Assembly (NCBI GenBank): GCA_026122225.1
Contig: JANEZZ010001513.1
Coordinates: forward strand, 868,001 to 932,000
Source of the DNA: Heloderma charlesbogerti
Taxonomy: Eukaryota; Chordata; Lepidosauria; Squamata; Helodermatidae
Direction of reading: 5' to 3'
Length of the DNA: 64,000 bases
The position numbers and the translations under genes were made by a program. Below the pieces are notes generated by a model that saw nothing but the letters and a program-made list of their open reading frames with translations, did not search any database and was not told the DNA's origin. Shown here piece after piece: positions 10,649 through 21,599 of this stretch (the first letter of the stretch is position 1; every line of letters begins with the position of its first letter).

Positions 10649-11376
10649 TAGGGATGTCAGAGAATTCTGCCACAGATCTCGGTGAGGCTGAATGCCAGTG
10701 CATTCGGCCCCCCGAAATCCATGGCGGAACGAAGCCCCCTGCCTTCCCCCGTGAAAGGCGCACAAAATGGGACACCTACCTGCTGCTGTTCGCACTGACG
10801 TGTGAATGGTGGCCCCATCTGCTTCATCACTATAGCCGCGATAGGCTACATAAATACTTACATAGCCTTTCATGGCTAACACAGGGACACCATTTGTGTC
10901 CCTGCGGAAGCCGTGATAGGCTGCGTAAGTATTTACGTAGCCTATCACGGCAAAAAAAAAGGGAAAGCAAATGGCGGTGGTTACAGTGGCCGCCATTTGC
11001 GTTCCCTTTCTTTTTGGCCGTGATAGCCTACATAAATATTTACGTAGGCTATTATGGCAAAAGAGAGGGGCGCAAATGGCGTAGTGGCCACCATTTGCGT
11101 TTCATTTTTTTTTTGCCGTGATAGGCTATGTAAATATTTACATAGCCTATCACAGCAAAATACAGGGATGCAAATGGCGGCGGCTATGGCAGCCGCCATT
11201 TGCGTCCCTGCAGGCTGCCCAGCGGCCGGATGTCCAACTGTGGGCGGCCCCAGCCGGCGGCTCCGTAGAATCTCCGCGGAGCGGAGCTGGCTGGAGAGAA
11301 TTTCGGGGGGGGGGAGCGCCTCCCCCCACCGCGAATGCCGCCCTTCAAAAAGGTAAGTGATTTTCATATGTCCCTA
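10649..11376 (-). mobile_element. Palindromic hAT element (728 bp)
   Basis: Perfect 8-bp duplication GCTAAAAA at 10641-10648 and 11377-11384. End B at the left (TAGGGATGTCAGAGAATTC), end A at the right (reversed: TAGGGACATATGAAAATC). R modules at about 10850-10874 (decayed), 10914-10950, 11020-11057 and 11117-11154 alternate with B modules (GCAAATGGCGG / CCGCCATTTGCGT). Plus-strand splice-donor match AGGTAAGT at 11351-11358 reads out of end A. Confidence 0.9.
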
Positions 11377-11384
11377 GCTAAAAA

Positions 11385-11810
11385 AGCCCTCAGCTGCCTC
11401 ACCTCATAAAGTAAATGTAAGTACGTGCAATCCTTACAGACCCTCCACAACCTCCTAAATTCCTCTGAAGTACTACCTCTTTGAAAGGTGCCACTTGGCT
11501 TAGAGAATCCCTCCCCCCACACACACACACGCATTTCCAATCATCATTCTTCTTTTCTTCTTCCCTCCCCTCCCCTATCCTGTTCTTTCTTTCTCTTCTT
11601 TATTCTACCCAGAGCATATGTTGGGGAATTCTTAAAGAGAATTATCTTCGGTGGCAAGAGAAGTTGTGAACTGTATTTGACTTTATACAAACAGATAAGA
11701 GGGTTGGTTTTCTCCTTCTCACTCAAGTCTTTGGAAAAAGTGGGTTCACATGGTTGCAGAGAAACAAATCTGGGGCTGTTTTGTTTGTCAGTTGCCATTA
11801 TCCAGCATTA
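11385..11810. other. No gene; microsatellite-bearing stretch
   Basis: A (CA)n run lies at 11518-11531 and a pyrimidine-rich block at 11545-11600. Nothing else recognised. Confidence 0.4.
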
Positions 11811-11945
11811 GGAAGGGCTGTAGCTCAGCGGTAGAGCACATGCTTGGCCTGCAGAGTGTGCATAGAATTCTAGCACAAGTTACTTTTGCAGAGGGGTTTG
11901 CACCTTGATGTTGTGCATATTCACTCAGACGTAAGTCCTGCGTTG
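11811..11945 (+). mobile_element. tRNA-derived SINE head, followed by MITE piece
   Basis: GGGCTGTAGCTCAGCGG followed by TAGAGCACATGCTTGGC matches a tRNA-derived SINE head with an intact A box (TAGCTCAGCGG, 11821-11831). The B box is degenerate. The fragment from about 11886 (GTGCATATTCACTCAGACG) resembles the AAGTAAGTCCC MITE. This is not a functional tRNA gene. Confidence 0.6.
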
Positions 11946-12151
11946 TGAGTACTGCAAGCTTAATGCAGTGCCTCCCCAATTCCATGTAATGAATTGACTA
12001 CCCTTTCAGCTCAGTCCTATTCATGTTTTGTCATTTGTGGGTTTGGGTTTTTTTTTCATGAACTCTAGCTTCAGTGGTGAGGGAAAGGCACTTAGTGCAT
12101 GCTCAGAGTTTCTCCATAACTCAGCCCTAGTTTTGAAAACAGACTCATTGG

Positions 12152-13057
12152 TAGGGATGGGGGAGAATTTCTCCCCGAAACTTCAGGGGGCCGAGTGCCA
12201 ACGTATTCGGCCCCCCAAAGTAGTTTCGGGGAGAAATTCTCCACCCCCCTGCCCCCCGCCCCCCCCCGGGATGGGACTTACCTTTCCCGAATGTCCCTCC
12301 CGGCGGCGGGTCCCGGCGGTGGTTCGGCAGGTCTTCAACAGGGGCAGAGGCTGCAGCCGGTCTTTCGACCGGCTGCCGTCGCTGCCATTCCAATAAAAGT
12401 AAAAAAAAAAAAATGCCCCCGTGATAGGCTACGTGACGATTAACGTAGCCTATCACGGCTAGATTTGCAAAGTCAGCCGTGATAGGCTACGTAAATCGTC
12501 ACGTAGCCTATCACGGGTGACTTAAAAAAAAAAAAAAAGCGCTTACGGCTAATGGCGGCCCCCATAGGGAGCCGCCATTCGCGTTCCTTATTTGGTCGCT
12601 GTAGTCTACGTAAAGATTACGTAGACTACAGCGAAAATAAGGGCAACGCTATTTTCGTTGCCCTTATTTTTGCCGTAGTCTACGTAAAGATTTACGTAGA
12701 CTACAGCGACCAAATAAGGAACGTGAATGGCGGCTCCCTATGGGGGCTGCCATTAGCCGTAAGCGCTTTTTTTTTTTTTTGCGTACGCGCTTTTTTTTTT
12801 TTTAAGTCACCTGTGATAGGCTACGTGACGATTAACGTAGCCTATCACGGCTGACTTTGCAGATGTAGCCGTGATAGGCTACGTTAATCGTCACGTAGCC
12901 TATCACGGGGGCATTTTTTTAAAAACTTTTTATTTCGCGGCCGGGCGAGGCGAGGCACCTCCTCCCCGGCCTGAACTTCAGGGGGAGCAGCGAAGCGCCT
13001 CCCCCCCCACCGCGAAGCAAGCTGCGAGACCAGGTAAGTGGCTTTTGTGCACCCCTA
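12152..13057 (-). mobile_element. Palindromic hAT element (906 bp), largest foldback
   Basis: Perfect 8-bp duplication CTCATTGG at 12144-12151 and 13058-13065. End B at the left begins TAGGGATGGGGGAGAATTTC and has an ~85-bp hairpin 12160-12245. End A is at the right (reversed: TAGGGGTGCACAAAAGCC). The interior is a ~500-bp palindrome with four R modules (spacer version GTGACGATTAACG), two B modules and two T modules. Outward donors: AGGTAAGT at 13032-13039 (plus) and at 12276-12283 (minus). Confidence 0.92.
12405..12920. repeat. ~515-bp nested palindrome
   Basis: The arms meet near 12651 (AAGGGCAACG / CGTTGCCCTT around a short centre). The left arm runs AATGCCCCCGTGATAGG, R, GATTTGCAAAGTCAGCC, R, GTGACTTAAAA, GCGCTTACGG, B, T; the right arm mirrors it. 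The right arm is about 24 bases longer because a GCGC-plus-poly-T segment is duplicated at 12769-12804. Confidence 0.88.
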
Positions 13058-13288
13058 CTCATTGGCTGAATCCTGGTGAAGTCTTGGCACAAATGAAGTA
13101 ATGGGGAGATAAACACAATGACAGCTTGTGCATAACAAGGAGGAGGTAGAAGATTGCGGGAGGATGGTAGGATGAGGAGGGATGGTTGCATGGAGGGGGA
13201 CAGAATTGGCAGGGGGAGAATGTAAGTGCTCAGTGGTGAAAGAAAAGCATTCTGCATATGCTCAGAGGCACTCTATATTTAAGAACAT

Positions 13289-13440
13289 AAGAAGAGTCAT
13301 GCTGCATCAGACCAAGGTCCATCTAGGCCAGCATTCTGTTCACACAGTGGCCAACCAGATGCCCACAGAAAACCCACAAGCAGGGAATGAGTGAAATAGC
13401 ACTTTCCCACCCATGTTCCCCTGCTGGTAAAATTGGTGAA
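13289..13440 (-). mobile_element. CR1 LINE 3' fragment
   Basis: AAGAACATAAGAAGAGTCAT, CATCAGACCAAGGTCCATC and ACCCACAAGCAGGGAATGAG on the plus strand are the complement of a CR1 3' end. The same subfamily recurs at 18975 and 58139. Confidence 0.8.
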
Positions 13441-13469
13441 ATGTAAATAAATTCTAGTAATTCTAAATT

Positions 13470-13880
13470 TGCATGCATGTATATCCTTCAGAAACTTGGC
13501 AGGTTTCTTGCCTGGGGGACACCTCTAATGACCTGGGCATTTTCATACACATTTACCCAAAAACTATTGGAGAAGGGGTGAAGGGAAAGCAAAGCAAATC
13601 ACTCCCTCCCCCAAATTGGAGAACTCCCCTTCCACATGAACTGCTGCACCTATCCTTCTGAAACTTTGCTGGTTTCTTTGCTGTCTGTAATTTTCAGAAC
13701 AATGGTCCACAAAGGAAATAAGGAGATAGGGAGATAAGTGTGTCCTCTTTTGAAGACCTTAAAATGTCAAGGCCACCCTTGCACAAAACCTCCCGTGGCT
13801 ATCATTCTGAAATTTGGCAGACATGATCTCCTCTGATGGGGCAATGAATCCTGAAATTTTTATCCAGTCCTTCCAAGTAA
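13470..13880. repeat. Degenerate tandem-like repeat
   Basis: TATCCTTCAGAAACTTGGCA (13482), TATCCTTCTGAAACTTTGCT (13650) and TATCATTCTGAAATTTGGCA (13799) recur at roughly 150-170 bp spacing. The unit differs from the 163-bp array at 9697 but has a similar period. Confidence 0.5.
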
Positions 13881-13905
13881 TAAAAATGTTATTGGCAGTT
13901 CCCTT

Positions 13906-14262
13906 TAGGGGTGTATGAATCACTTACCTTGTTTCACTGGGGCCATCCGTGGTCGGGGGGAGGTGCTCCATCCCTCCCTCTGGAATCCTCCCCAGCTGGC
14001 TGCACTCCACTGTGACTTCATGGAGCCCCTGGCCGGGGCCAGCTGCAGCTGGACTTCCAGCCGCAGCCAGGCTGTGGCTGCAAATGGTGCAGCCACTACA
14101 CCAGCCGCCATTTGCGTTCCGGCCAAACCATGATAGGCTGCGTAAGTATCTACGTAGCCTATCACAGCAAAAGACAGGGACGCAAATGGCTGCCGCTATG
14201 CATAGATACTAACGTAGCCTATTACAGCAAAGAGTCTGTGATGGAATTCCCCAACATCCCTA
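13906..14262 (+). mobile_element. Palindromic hAT element, short form (357 bp)
   Basis: Perfect 8-bp duplication GTTCCCTT at 13898-13905 and 14263-14270. End A at the left (TAGGGGTGTATGAATCACTT), end B tip at the right (reversed: TAGGGATGTTGGGGAATTCC). One intact R module at 14129-14166, one B module, then the partial right half of an R module at 14203-14225. The right half of the palindrome and most of the B-end hairpin are missing, so it is an internal deletion derivative. Minus-strand donor match AGGTAAGT at 13922-13929. Confidence 0.9.
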
Positions 14263-14270
14263 GTTCCCTT

Positions 14271-15040
14271 TAAAAGAAAACCAAAATATAAAGGCTGCAA
14301 CTATTTTTCTGACATTGGGCAAGTGTAATCCCCTTCTAGGAAGCTACTATGCCTGAAATAATCATCCAGTTCTGACCAAGAGAAAAAAGTTACTTTTTTT
14401 TCTAATTTCCCATGGTAGTCAACAGGAAGCATAAAGACTCATTTTTCCAAACCTTGACTTAGTTTTGGTGCTGAGGTGAAGTGGTCTGACTACAAATTGA
14501 CTACGAAGCAGAAGCGGGGTGTTTTCCAAAATGCTAAATCAGAGTCTGAGTTGAAGATGGGTGTGGGGGGTCAGTGTACACTTTGTATGTATGTATGTAT
14601 GTAATCTATACACACACACAAGCACATCACATGCACACATTACACACACACACACACACATTAGACATGTGCTTAGACTTGATATATATAAGACTCGATA
14701 CATACATACAAATTTGTGTTATTTGTGTTATCCTGTGCCCCGGATCTTTTAAGAACCTAGCAATGCCCCAGCTACCTTGTAAATCCTGAACATCAACATC
14801 CCTTATAGCAACCTAATCCCCACACACACACCTCCCAAGACTATATTTCCCATTGTTCTTTCTGCCAACATGCACCATGACCAGCAACAGTTCCCCACAC
14901 TATTTACTGGGCTATCTTCATGGCCTCCAAAGGTCCGCAACCTTTGTTCCAGACAGATGGATCATGTGGTCAACACATCTGTCAGAAACCAATCTCTCTC
15001 TATACTGGGAAAATCTTAATCCTGGTAGAGGTGGGATTTG
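14271..15040. other. No gene; microsatellites
   Basis: (TGTA)n at 14586-14602 and (CA)n at 14610-14621 and 14641-14660. Nothing else recognised. Confidence 0.45.
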
Positions 15041-15330
15041 TTGTTCAGTCGTTCAGTCGTGTCCGACTCTTCGTGACCCCATGGACCATAGCACGCCAGG
15101 CCTTCCTGTCCTGAGCTCTCTCCCGGAGCGTGCTCAAGTCCATATTCATTGCATCAGTGATGCTATCTAGCCATCTCATCCTCTGCCGTCCCCTTCTCCT
15201 TGTGCCTTCAGTCTTTCCCAGCATCAGGGTCTTTTCCAGAGAGTTTTCTCTTTGCATTAGGTGGCCAAAATATTTGAGCTTCAGTATCTGTCCTTCCAAT
15301 GTACTGATATGTTTAACATACATGCCAGTT
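15041..15330 (-). mobile_element. RTE-BovB LINE 3' end, 5'-truncated
   Basis: The minus strand ends with the BovB 3' terminus (plus-strand reading TTGTTCAGTCGTTCAGTCG, GTCCGACTCTTCGTGACCCC). It is a typical severely 5'-truncated copy and belongs to the same family as the longer element at 46234-50295. Confidence 0.9.
15045..15323 (-). pseudogene. BovB ORF C-terminal fragment (~92 aa)
   Basis: An open frame encodes the last part of the BovB polyprotein, downstream of the reverse transcriptase domain. Recognisable motifs are LKYFGHLMQRENSLEKTLML, RRRGRQRMRWLD, and a C-terminal HGVTKSRTRLND. This RTE C-terminal region has no known separate enzymatic role. The frame is intact only because the fragment is short; endonuclease and RT are absent. 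Confidence 0.85.
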
Positions 15331-15365
15331 TCATTGTTCAGTCTCTACTGAAGGGTAGGCATAGG

Positions 15366-15478
15366 GTAATATCCAATGTTAGTACTACATAGAATAGACC
15401 CATTGAAATGAATGGAACTGAAGTAAGTCTAATTCATTTCAATGGGTCTACTTTATGTAGGACTAACATTGGTTACTA
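15366..15478. mobile_element. Short palindromic MITE
   Basis: TAATATCCAATGTTAGTACT at the left is the inverted repeat of AGGACTAACATTGGTTACTA at the right, and GACCCATTGAAATGAAT pairs with ATTCATTTCAATGGGTC around a centre near 15421. Non-coding. Confidence 0.75.
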
Positions 15479-15479
15479 C

Positions 15480-15985
15480 TCTTAGTGTACAGTCTGCTTA
15501 CACTATCAGTATATTTGGATATTTGGACTATCAGTATATTTGGATTTCCTCGATCTGGAAATAATCATAATATTTTGTATTAGATGGAATTCTCTCTCTC
15601 TCTCTCTCTCTCATTCGCACATACACACACACACAATTTTAGGGAGTGTGCCTGGTCATACAGAGTAATATTTATTATGATCAGGTATTTATATAATACT
15701 TTGCATGTTTAAACTGGTCTACAATAACCACTTATTTAATAACACTGCTACTGGAAATAGACATTGCAATTCAATCTGGCCTTTAAAAAAAAAAAAAGTG
15801 GGAGTCCTGTTTTATGGAGCTTTGCACTAATGAGGAGCAGAGCCAGATGGCATGCTGCATTTGTCAAGCATAAAATGCTGCTGCAGCTATGATGGCTCAA
15901 GCCATTCTGTATTCCTGTGACAGCTGTGGAACTCTGTGGGACTGGGTGCTAGCTGAAGACAGACAGACAACGCTGAGTTTCATTT
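15480..15985. other. No gene; (TC)n and (CA)n microsatellites
   Basis: (TC)n at 15591-15612 followed by (AC)n at 15620-15635, and a poly-A run near 15784-15797. Nothing else recognised. Confidence 0.45.
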
Positions 15986-15987
15986 GG

Positions 15988-16319
15988 CAGGGCTGGCCCT
16001 ACCATTAGGCGGAGTGAGGCAACTGCCTCAGGTATTAGGTGGGGGGCAGCAGTGGCAGCCCCATAATGCATTCTCCTTGAGCTCCCTTGGGTTTTCCCCT
16101 CCTTTGGAAGACAGAGATGTGTGTGTGCCACACAGCCTGTCCTAAGCCCCCTCTGCTAGCCTGCTGCCCTTAGGTTTGGTGGAGGACACAGCGCTGTTGC
16201 CAGTGTTATAGTAAGATTCAACTGCCAGTTCAGTTGACTTCCGTATATGGAATAGAGTGAGGTGGGCAGTGCCATCTAGTCCTTTGCCTCAGGCAGAAAA
16301 ATGTCTCGGGCCAGGCCTG
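15988..16319. mobile_element. hAT-type MITE (CAGGGCTGGCCCT)
   Basis: CAGGGCTGGCCCTACCATTA at the left and CTCGGGCCAGGCCTG at the right are inverted termini. GCAACTGCCTCAGG and CTTTGCCTCAGGCAG are matching subterminal sequences. The flanks share CATTT but no clean 8-bp duplication. This terminus type is widespread in sauropsid genomes. Confidence 0.6.
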
Positions 16320-16325
16320 CATTTC

Positions 16326-16740
16326 AGAGTCCTAGAATCATAGGAACATACAATTCAAGGGATCCTTAGAGGCCATCTAGCCAATCCCTCTGCTCCATGC
16401 CAGAAAGCAGGAGCTAGATTATCCCCAAAAGATGGCTATGTAGCCTCTGCTTGAACACCTCCAGAGGGAGAGCTCTGGCCCCCTAAATTCCATTGCTCTT
16501 AGATGTTAAGACGTTAAGAATTGTTGTTAAGACATTTCTCCCAATGTTCAACTACAATCTTCTCTCTTGTAACTTAAGGCCATTAGATCTAGTCCTTCCC
16601 TCTGGAGCAGCAGAGAACAAGTCTTTGCCTTCTTCTATGTGGCAGTCCTTCAGGTATTTCAAGAGTCTTGTCATATCCCCTCTCCCCACCTGGTCTTCCC
16701 TGCTCCAGGCTAAACATTCCCAGACCTTATGTGAGGAGAT
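16326..16740 (-). mobile_element. CR1 LINE 3' portion
   Basis: Complement of a CR1 3' region: CCTAGAATCATAGGAAC at the 3' terminus, then AATCCCTCTGCTCCATGCC, CTTGAACACCTCCAG, CATATCCCCTCTCC and CCAGGCTAAACATTCCCAG. Diverged, no open frame. 5'-truncated. Confidence 0.8.
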
Positions 16741-18150
16741 GGGTGGTATTGTCCCCAAGATCACATGGCGAAGAAACCAATTTATCTGCCATAAAGATGT
16801 GACCACCTTGTAAAAAATTATTATGACCATTCAAATTCTCAACTTTATTTGAATCGTTATGACTGAAGGAAATGTACATTTCTATACAGAGTTTCATAGA
16901 TCTTGGGGTCAGGTTCTAAAATAGTTTATATATTTTGGAATATGATACCCATTTATATAGCTGGTCTTTTGTTAGGCTGGAATTACTCCAGTGCTATTTC
17001 TGGTGTACTTTAATGTTCAGCTGCAATGTGGCTGCCTGAAATCAACTGATTTCTTTAAACTGCTCATTTTAGCAGCGATATCTTCGATTTTCATTTCTGT
17101 CAAGGTTAAATTGCCTGAATTTCTTCATTTCTCCTTTTAGGTTCCCCAGAATACTACAGCTGAATTTACCATCTCTCTTAATATACCAGGAGGCCATATA
17201 TTCATGACTGGAAACAACATAGTGAGAAGAAGTGTTGCTGTCATATTCAAGACAATTTGGGATAATGATTTTATTTTATTTTTAAACCAACTGTAGCCAT
17301 ACTGTGCCCACAAAATGGGAAAGAAAGGGACAATTCAATTATTTCCCTTTCACTGCATAGTTTGGATGACAATACTACTGAAGATGATGAAAAGTGTCTG
17401 GTGAACAGTATTCTGTAAGGGTTATAAGATGTTATAGTCTAATTGAGATAGATACACCAAATGCTAACACCATTCCCCCTAGTGTTTTCCAAAACAGGGT
17501 CTAGCAGAGTACAATGCAATCATTTTATAATTTTTGAAGGAGTAAGGTTTAACATTGTTATTGACTATACTTTTTAGAAGCATGTAAAACAAGTGTGTTT
17601 TTTTGGTAAATGAAAAGCTAGAGATTATTATTACTTTGCTTATAATGCTTGGCCACACAGTAATAAATCCTCCATCCTGTTAGGATCTGCTACCTCACAG
17701 AAGAGCATGATCATGTTATTCCTCTGTGCATTGTGAATGATTTGGATGCCCCATAACTGCCAGGATCCTGCAGTGCTAGAGAAATCTGCTTCTCAGATCA
17801 CTTGGTCTGACTCTGATGGTCTGACCTGACACCCACCCAGTTGATGACACCCCATTTTGTTTCTTGTTTACAATCAGTGAGTTGGTCTCTCTCAGTTTGT
17901 GCCTGGAGGCTATTATGAGCTTGATAGGGGCAAGCAAATCAAATCTAGATCCAGAATTATTTAGTATGCAGATCTAATGTGGGAGGGGATTGTTGGATTC
18001 TGTCAGTGGGATCAACAAGGCCATCTAATATTTCTTTCTTAAGTGTTTAGTTAAAGCTATCAATTATTTTAGAGCAGTTAAAACCCGTAGAATGCCACTG
18101 TTTATTCTCAAGGAACTGAGATGCTATCGTAATAAATATTATTTTTAAAA
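16741..18150. other. No gene recognised
   Basis: AT-rich low-copy-looking DNA without recognisable coding or repeat sequence. Confidence 0.4.
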
Positions 18151-18373
18151 GCCAGTGCAGTGCTGTGGTTAGAATGTTGGACTGGGACTCAGGAGATCTG
18201 GGTTCTAGTCTCATGAAACTCACTGGGTGACTTTGGGCCAGTCACCGACTCTCAGCCTAACCTACCTCACAGAAGTGTTGGAGAGGAGGAGGATCATGTA
18301 AGCCATCTTAGGTTCCTTGGAGGAAAAAAGGCAGGATATCAATGTAATAATAAATAAATAATAATTAATTAAA
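18151..18373 (+). mobile_element. tRNA-derived squamate SINE, full length
   Basis: tRNA-like head GTGGTTAGAATGTTGGACTG with a B-box-like GGTTCTAGTCTC, then body CACTGGGTGACTTTGGGCC, CTCAGCCTAACCTACCTCAC, CCTTGGAGGAAAAAAGGC and a (TAA/TAAA)n tail. The layout matches the Squam1-like class of squamate SINEs. Other pieces lie at 18872, 23221 and 41116. Confidence 0.8.
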
Positions 18374-18871
18374 CATGTATATAACCCTGAGAAAGCCCAC
18401 ATTATATGTCATGGTGCATTGCCTGCACTTAATGAAACTTCTGCCAGGTGAATTTCAGTTCTGTTGTGTACAACCTTCTCTGGGCTGCCCTTAGGCAGCA
18501 GTGAGTAGTATTGAAGACTATGCTTTGGTAATTCTAACCAAGAAAAGGAATATAACTAAAAGCATTTGTCAGGAGATATCTCAACCTTTTGCCCAGTTTT
18601 ATGAAAGTCTTGTTTCAAATCATGCAAAACTTTCAAAACTTGTGTTCATCTGAAACAGGTTTCCAGTAATAGGCATAGAAAGCAGCAATCTAAGTAGGGA
18701 ATATGTTTCTTGTGTACAGTTAGCTAGCTTTAAAGGCTACAGCAGGAGCTCCAGTAAAGAAAAAGGAAAGGAAAGGATGCGCTAAATATTAAACATTGGG
18801 GTAAACTGTCTTTGAAATAGCACATTTCTCTCTGTGTATTGCAATCGCTTTCTCATCAGAAAGCAATGATG
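18374..18871. other. No feature recognised
   Basis: No gene or repeat identified. Confidence 0.4.
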
Positions 18872-18974
18872 GTAAATAGTAAGTTAGTGGTTAGAGAGTT
18901 GGACTGGGAATTAGAAGACCTGGGTTCTAGTCCCCATGAAGCTCACTGCGTGACTTTGGACCAGTCACTAACTC
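18872..18974 (+). mobile_element. SINE, left half (split by CR1)
   Basis: TAGTGGTTAGAGAGTTGGAC, CCTGGGTTCTAGTCCCC, GAAGCTCACTGCGTGACTT and CCAGTCACTAACTCTTA match the head and middle of the SINE at 18151. It stops where CR1 begins, and the missing 3' half resumes 4.2 kb away at 23221. Confidence 0.75.
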
Positions 18975-19801
18975 TTAAGAACATAAGAAGAACCATGCTG
19001 CATCAGACAAAGGGTCCATCTAGTCCAGCATTCTGTTCACACACTGGCCAACCAGCTGTTAACCAGGAACCCACAAGCAGGGTGTGAGTGCAACAGCACC
19101 CTCCCGCCCATGTTCCCCAGCAACTGATGTACATAGGCTCACTGCCTCTGGTACTGGAGATAGCACATAGCCATCGCGACTAGTAGCCCTTGATAGCCTT
19201 TCCCCCATGAATTTGTCCAACATCCTTTTAAAGCCATCCAAATTGGTGGCCATCACTACATCCTGTGGTAGTGAATTCCATAGTTTAACTATGCACAGTG
19301 TGAAGAAGCACTTCCTTTTATCTGTCCTGAATCTCCGACCAATCAACTTCATAGGATGACCTCAGGTTCTAGTATTTTGACAGAGGGAGAAAGATGTCTC
19401 CCTATCCACGTTCTCCATACCATGCATAATTTTGTAGATCTCTATCATGTCTCCCCTTACCCCCCCTTTTCCAAACTAAACAAGCCAAACTGTTGAACCT
19501 CCTCTCATAGGGGAGATGCTCCAGCCCCTTACTCATTTTAGTTGCCCTTTTCTGCACTGTTCCCAGCTCTACAATATCTTTTTTTAGGTGTGGTGACAAG
19601 AACTGTGGCTGCACCATAGATTTGTATAGGGGCAGTATGATATTGTCAGTTTTATTCTCAATTCCTTTTCCATTTATGCCTAACATGGAGTTTGTCTTTT
19701 TTTTTTTTTTTACAGCAGCCTCACACTGGGTTGACATCTTCATTGAGCTGTCCACCACAACCCCAAGATCTCTTTCCTGGTTGGTCACCGCTAGCTCAGA
19801 T

Positions 19802-20156
19802 TAGGGTTGTCAGAGAATTCCGCCACGGACTCCAGTGAGGCTGGATTCTTTAATCTGTGGTGGAACGGCCTCCTGCCCCCTGCCACCCCGCAGAATCTCC
19901 CCAGGATGGAGCTTACCTGGGGTGGATGCGGTGGCGGTGGCAGCTGCAGCGGTGGCAGCTCCAGCGGCGGCGGCTCCAGCTGGTCTCCCATCGTAGCGGC
20001 CGCCATTTGCGTCCTTGCAGGCAGCCGTGATAGGCTATGTAAGTATTTACATAGCCTATCATGGCAAAGAGCAGGGGCGCAAATGGCGGCCACTATGCCT
20101 CCCCCCCACTGCAGATGCCCCGGTGCGGAGCCAGGTAGGTGTTTCATACATCCCTA
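19802..20156 (-). mobile_element. Palindromic hAT element, short form (355 bp)
   Basis: Perfect 8-bp duplication GCTCAGAT at 19794-19801 and 20157-20164, inside CR1. End B at the left (TAGGGTTGTCAGAGAATTCC), end A at the right (reversed: TAGGGATGTATGAAACACC). A single R module at 20025-20062 is flanked by B halves (GGCCGCCATTTGCGTCC and GCGCAAATGGCGGCC). Outward donor-like matches: minus AGGTAAGC at 19911-19918 and plus AGGTAGGT at 20133-20140. A (GGTGGC)-rich stretch lies at 19921-19985. Confidence 0.9.
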
Positions 20157-20334
20157 GCTCAGATCCCATCAGGCTATACTTGAAGTTGGGATTTTTTGCC
20201 CCAAGATGCATCACTTTACACTTGCTTATACTGAACTGCATTTGCCATTTAAATGCCCATTCTCCCAGCTGGAGAGACCCTTTTGGACCCTCTTCACAAT
20301 CCCTTTTTGTTTTAACTACCCTAAATAATTTGGT

Positions 20335-20987
20335 TAGGGGTGTACGAAACCCCACTTACCTGGATCCGCTGGGGTCCGCGGGTGGGGGGAGGCGATCCGT
20401 TCCTCCTCCCAGAATCCTCAACAGGGGGGGAGGTGATCTGGTCCTCCCCGCCGGAATCCTGCCCGGCTGGCTCTGCTCCTCGGCCAGTCTGTGGAGCCGC
20501 TGGCCAGGCCGATCCACAGCAGAGCCTCTATCCTGCGTAGGGGATGCCATTTGTGTCCCTACGCTAGCCCGTGATAGGCTACGTATATACTTATGCAGCC
20601 TATCACGGCTAAAGCAGGGACGCAAATGGCGTAGGGGACGCCATTTCCATCCCTGCTTTAGCCGTGATAGGCTACGTAAATATATATGTAGCCTATCAGA
20701 GGCTAGCATTGGGACACAAATGGCGGCCGCTACCACGGCCCCCATTTGATTTGCAGCCACAGTAGCCCAGCAGCAGCCAGAGCTGCTGCCGCTTCATCCG
20801 ATGACACATCCACCACCGCCGGCACATCCGCCGCTGTCACTGCATCCACCACCAGGTAGGTCTGCCCCGGGGGGATTTGGGGGGGGTGGCAGTGAGGGGG
20901 GAGGCCATTCCACCACAGACTCTGGGGGGCTGGATTCCAAAGAATCTGGCCTCACTGGAGTCCGTGGAGATTTCCCTAACATCTCTA
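20335..20987 (+). mobile_element. Palindromic hAT element (653 bp)
   Basis: Perfect 8-bp duplication AATTTGGT at 20327-20334 and 20988-20995, inside CR1. End A at the left (TAGGGGTGTACGAAACCCC), end B at the right with hairpin 20905-20975 (GGCTGGATTC / GAATCTGGC loop region). Two R modules at 20567-20606 and 20661-20697 flank a B palindrome. Donor matches: minus AGGTAAGT at 20354-20361, plus AGGTAGGT at 20853-20860. Confidence 0.9.
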
Positions 20988-21599
20988 AATTTGGTGTCAT
21001 CTGCAAACGTGGCCACTTTACTGCCTCACTCCTAATTCCAGATCATTTATGGACAGGTTGGAAAGCATTAGTCCTAATACAGATTCCTGTGGGACCACAC
21101 TATTTACTTCCCTCCATTAGGAGAATTTACCATTTATTCCTGCTCCCTGCTTTCTGTTCTTTAACCAGTTACTGATCCATAAGAGGACCTGTCCTTTTAT
21201 TCCATGACTGCAAAGTTTGCTCAGGAGTCTTTGGTGAGGGACTTTGCCAAAAGCCTTTTGGAAGTTCAAGTAAACAGTGTCTACCGGATCACCCCTATCT
21301 GCATGTTTATTGACACTCTCAAAGTGTCAAAAGTTCTTTGAGTTCTCAAAGAACTCTAAAAGGTTAGTGAGACAGGACTTACCTTTGCAGAAGCCATGTT
21401 GATTCTTTTTCAGCAGGGCTTGTCCTTCTATATGCTTACTAATTTTATCTTTAATAATGTCTTCAACCAATTTACCCGTAACAGATGTTTAGCTAACTGG
21501 CCTGTAATTTCCTGGATCCCCCCTGGATCCCTTTTTGAAAAATGGTGTTTGTTACATTGGCCATCTTACAGTCCTCCGGTATAGAGGCTGATCTTAGGG

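Noticed and set aside
11821..11880. tRNA gene
   Set aside because: A box is good, but B box and acceptor pairing are lost; it is a SINE head.
20015..20749. 244-codon open frame
   Set aside because: It crosses a hAT end, CR1 DNA and a second hAT, so it cannot be one gene.
21378..21385. Splice-donor octamer as evidence of a gene
   Set aside because: It lies in CR1 sequence on the minus strand; single octamers occur by chance about once per 33 kb on both strands together.
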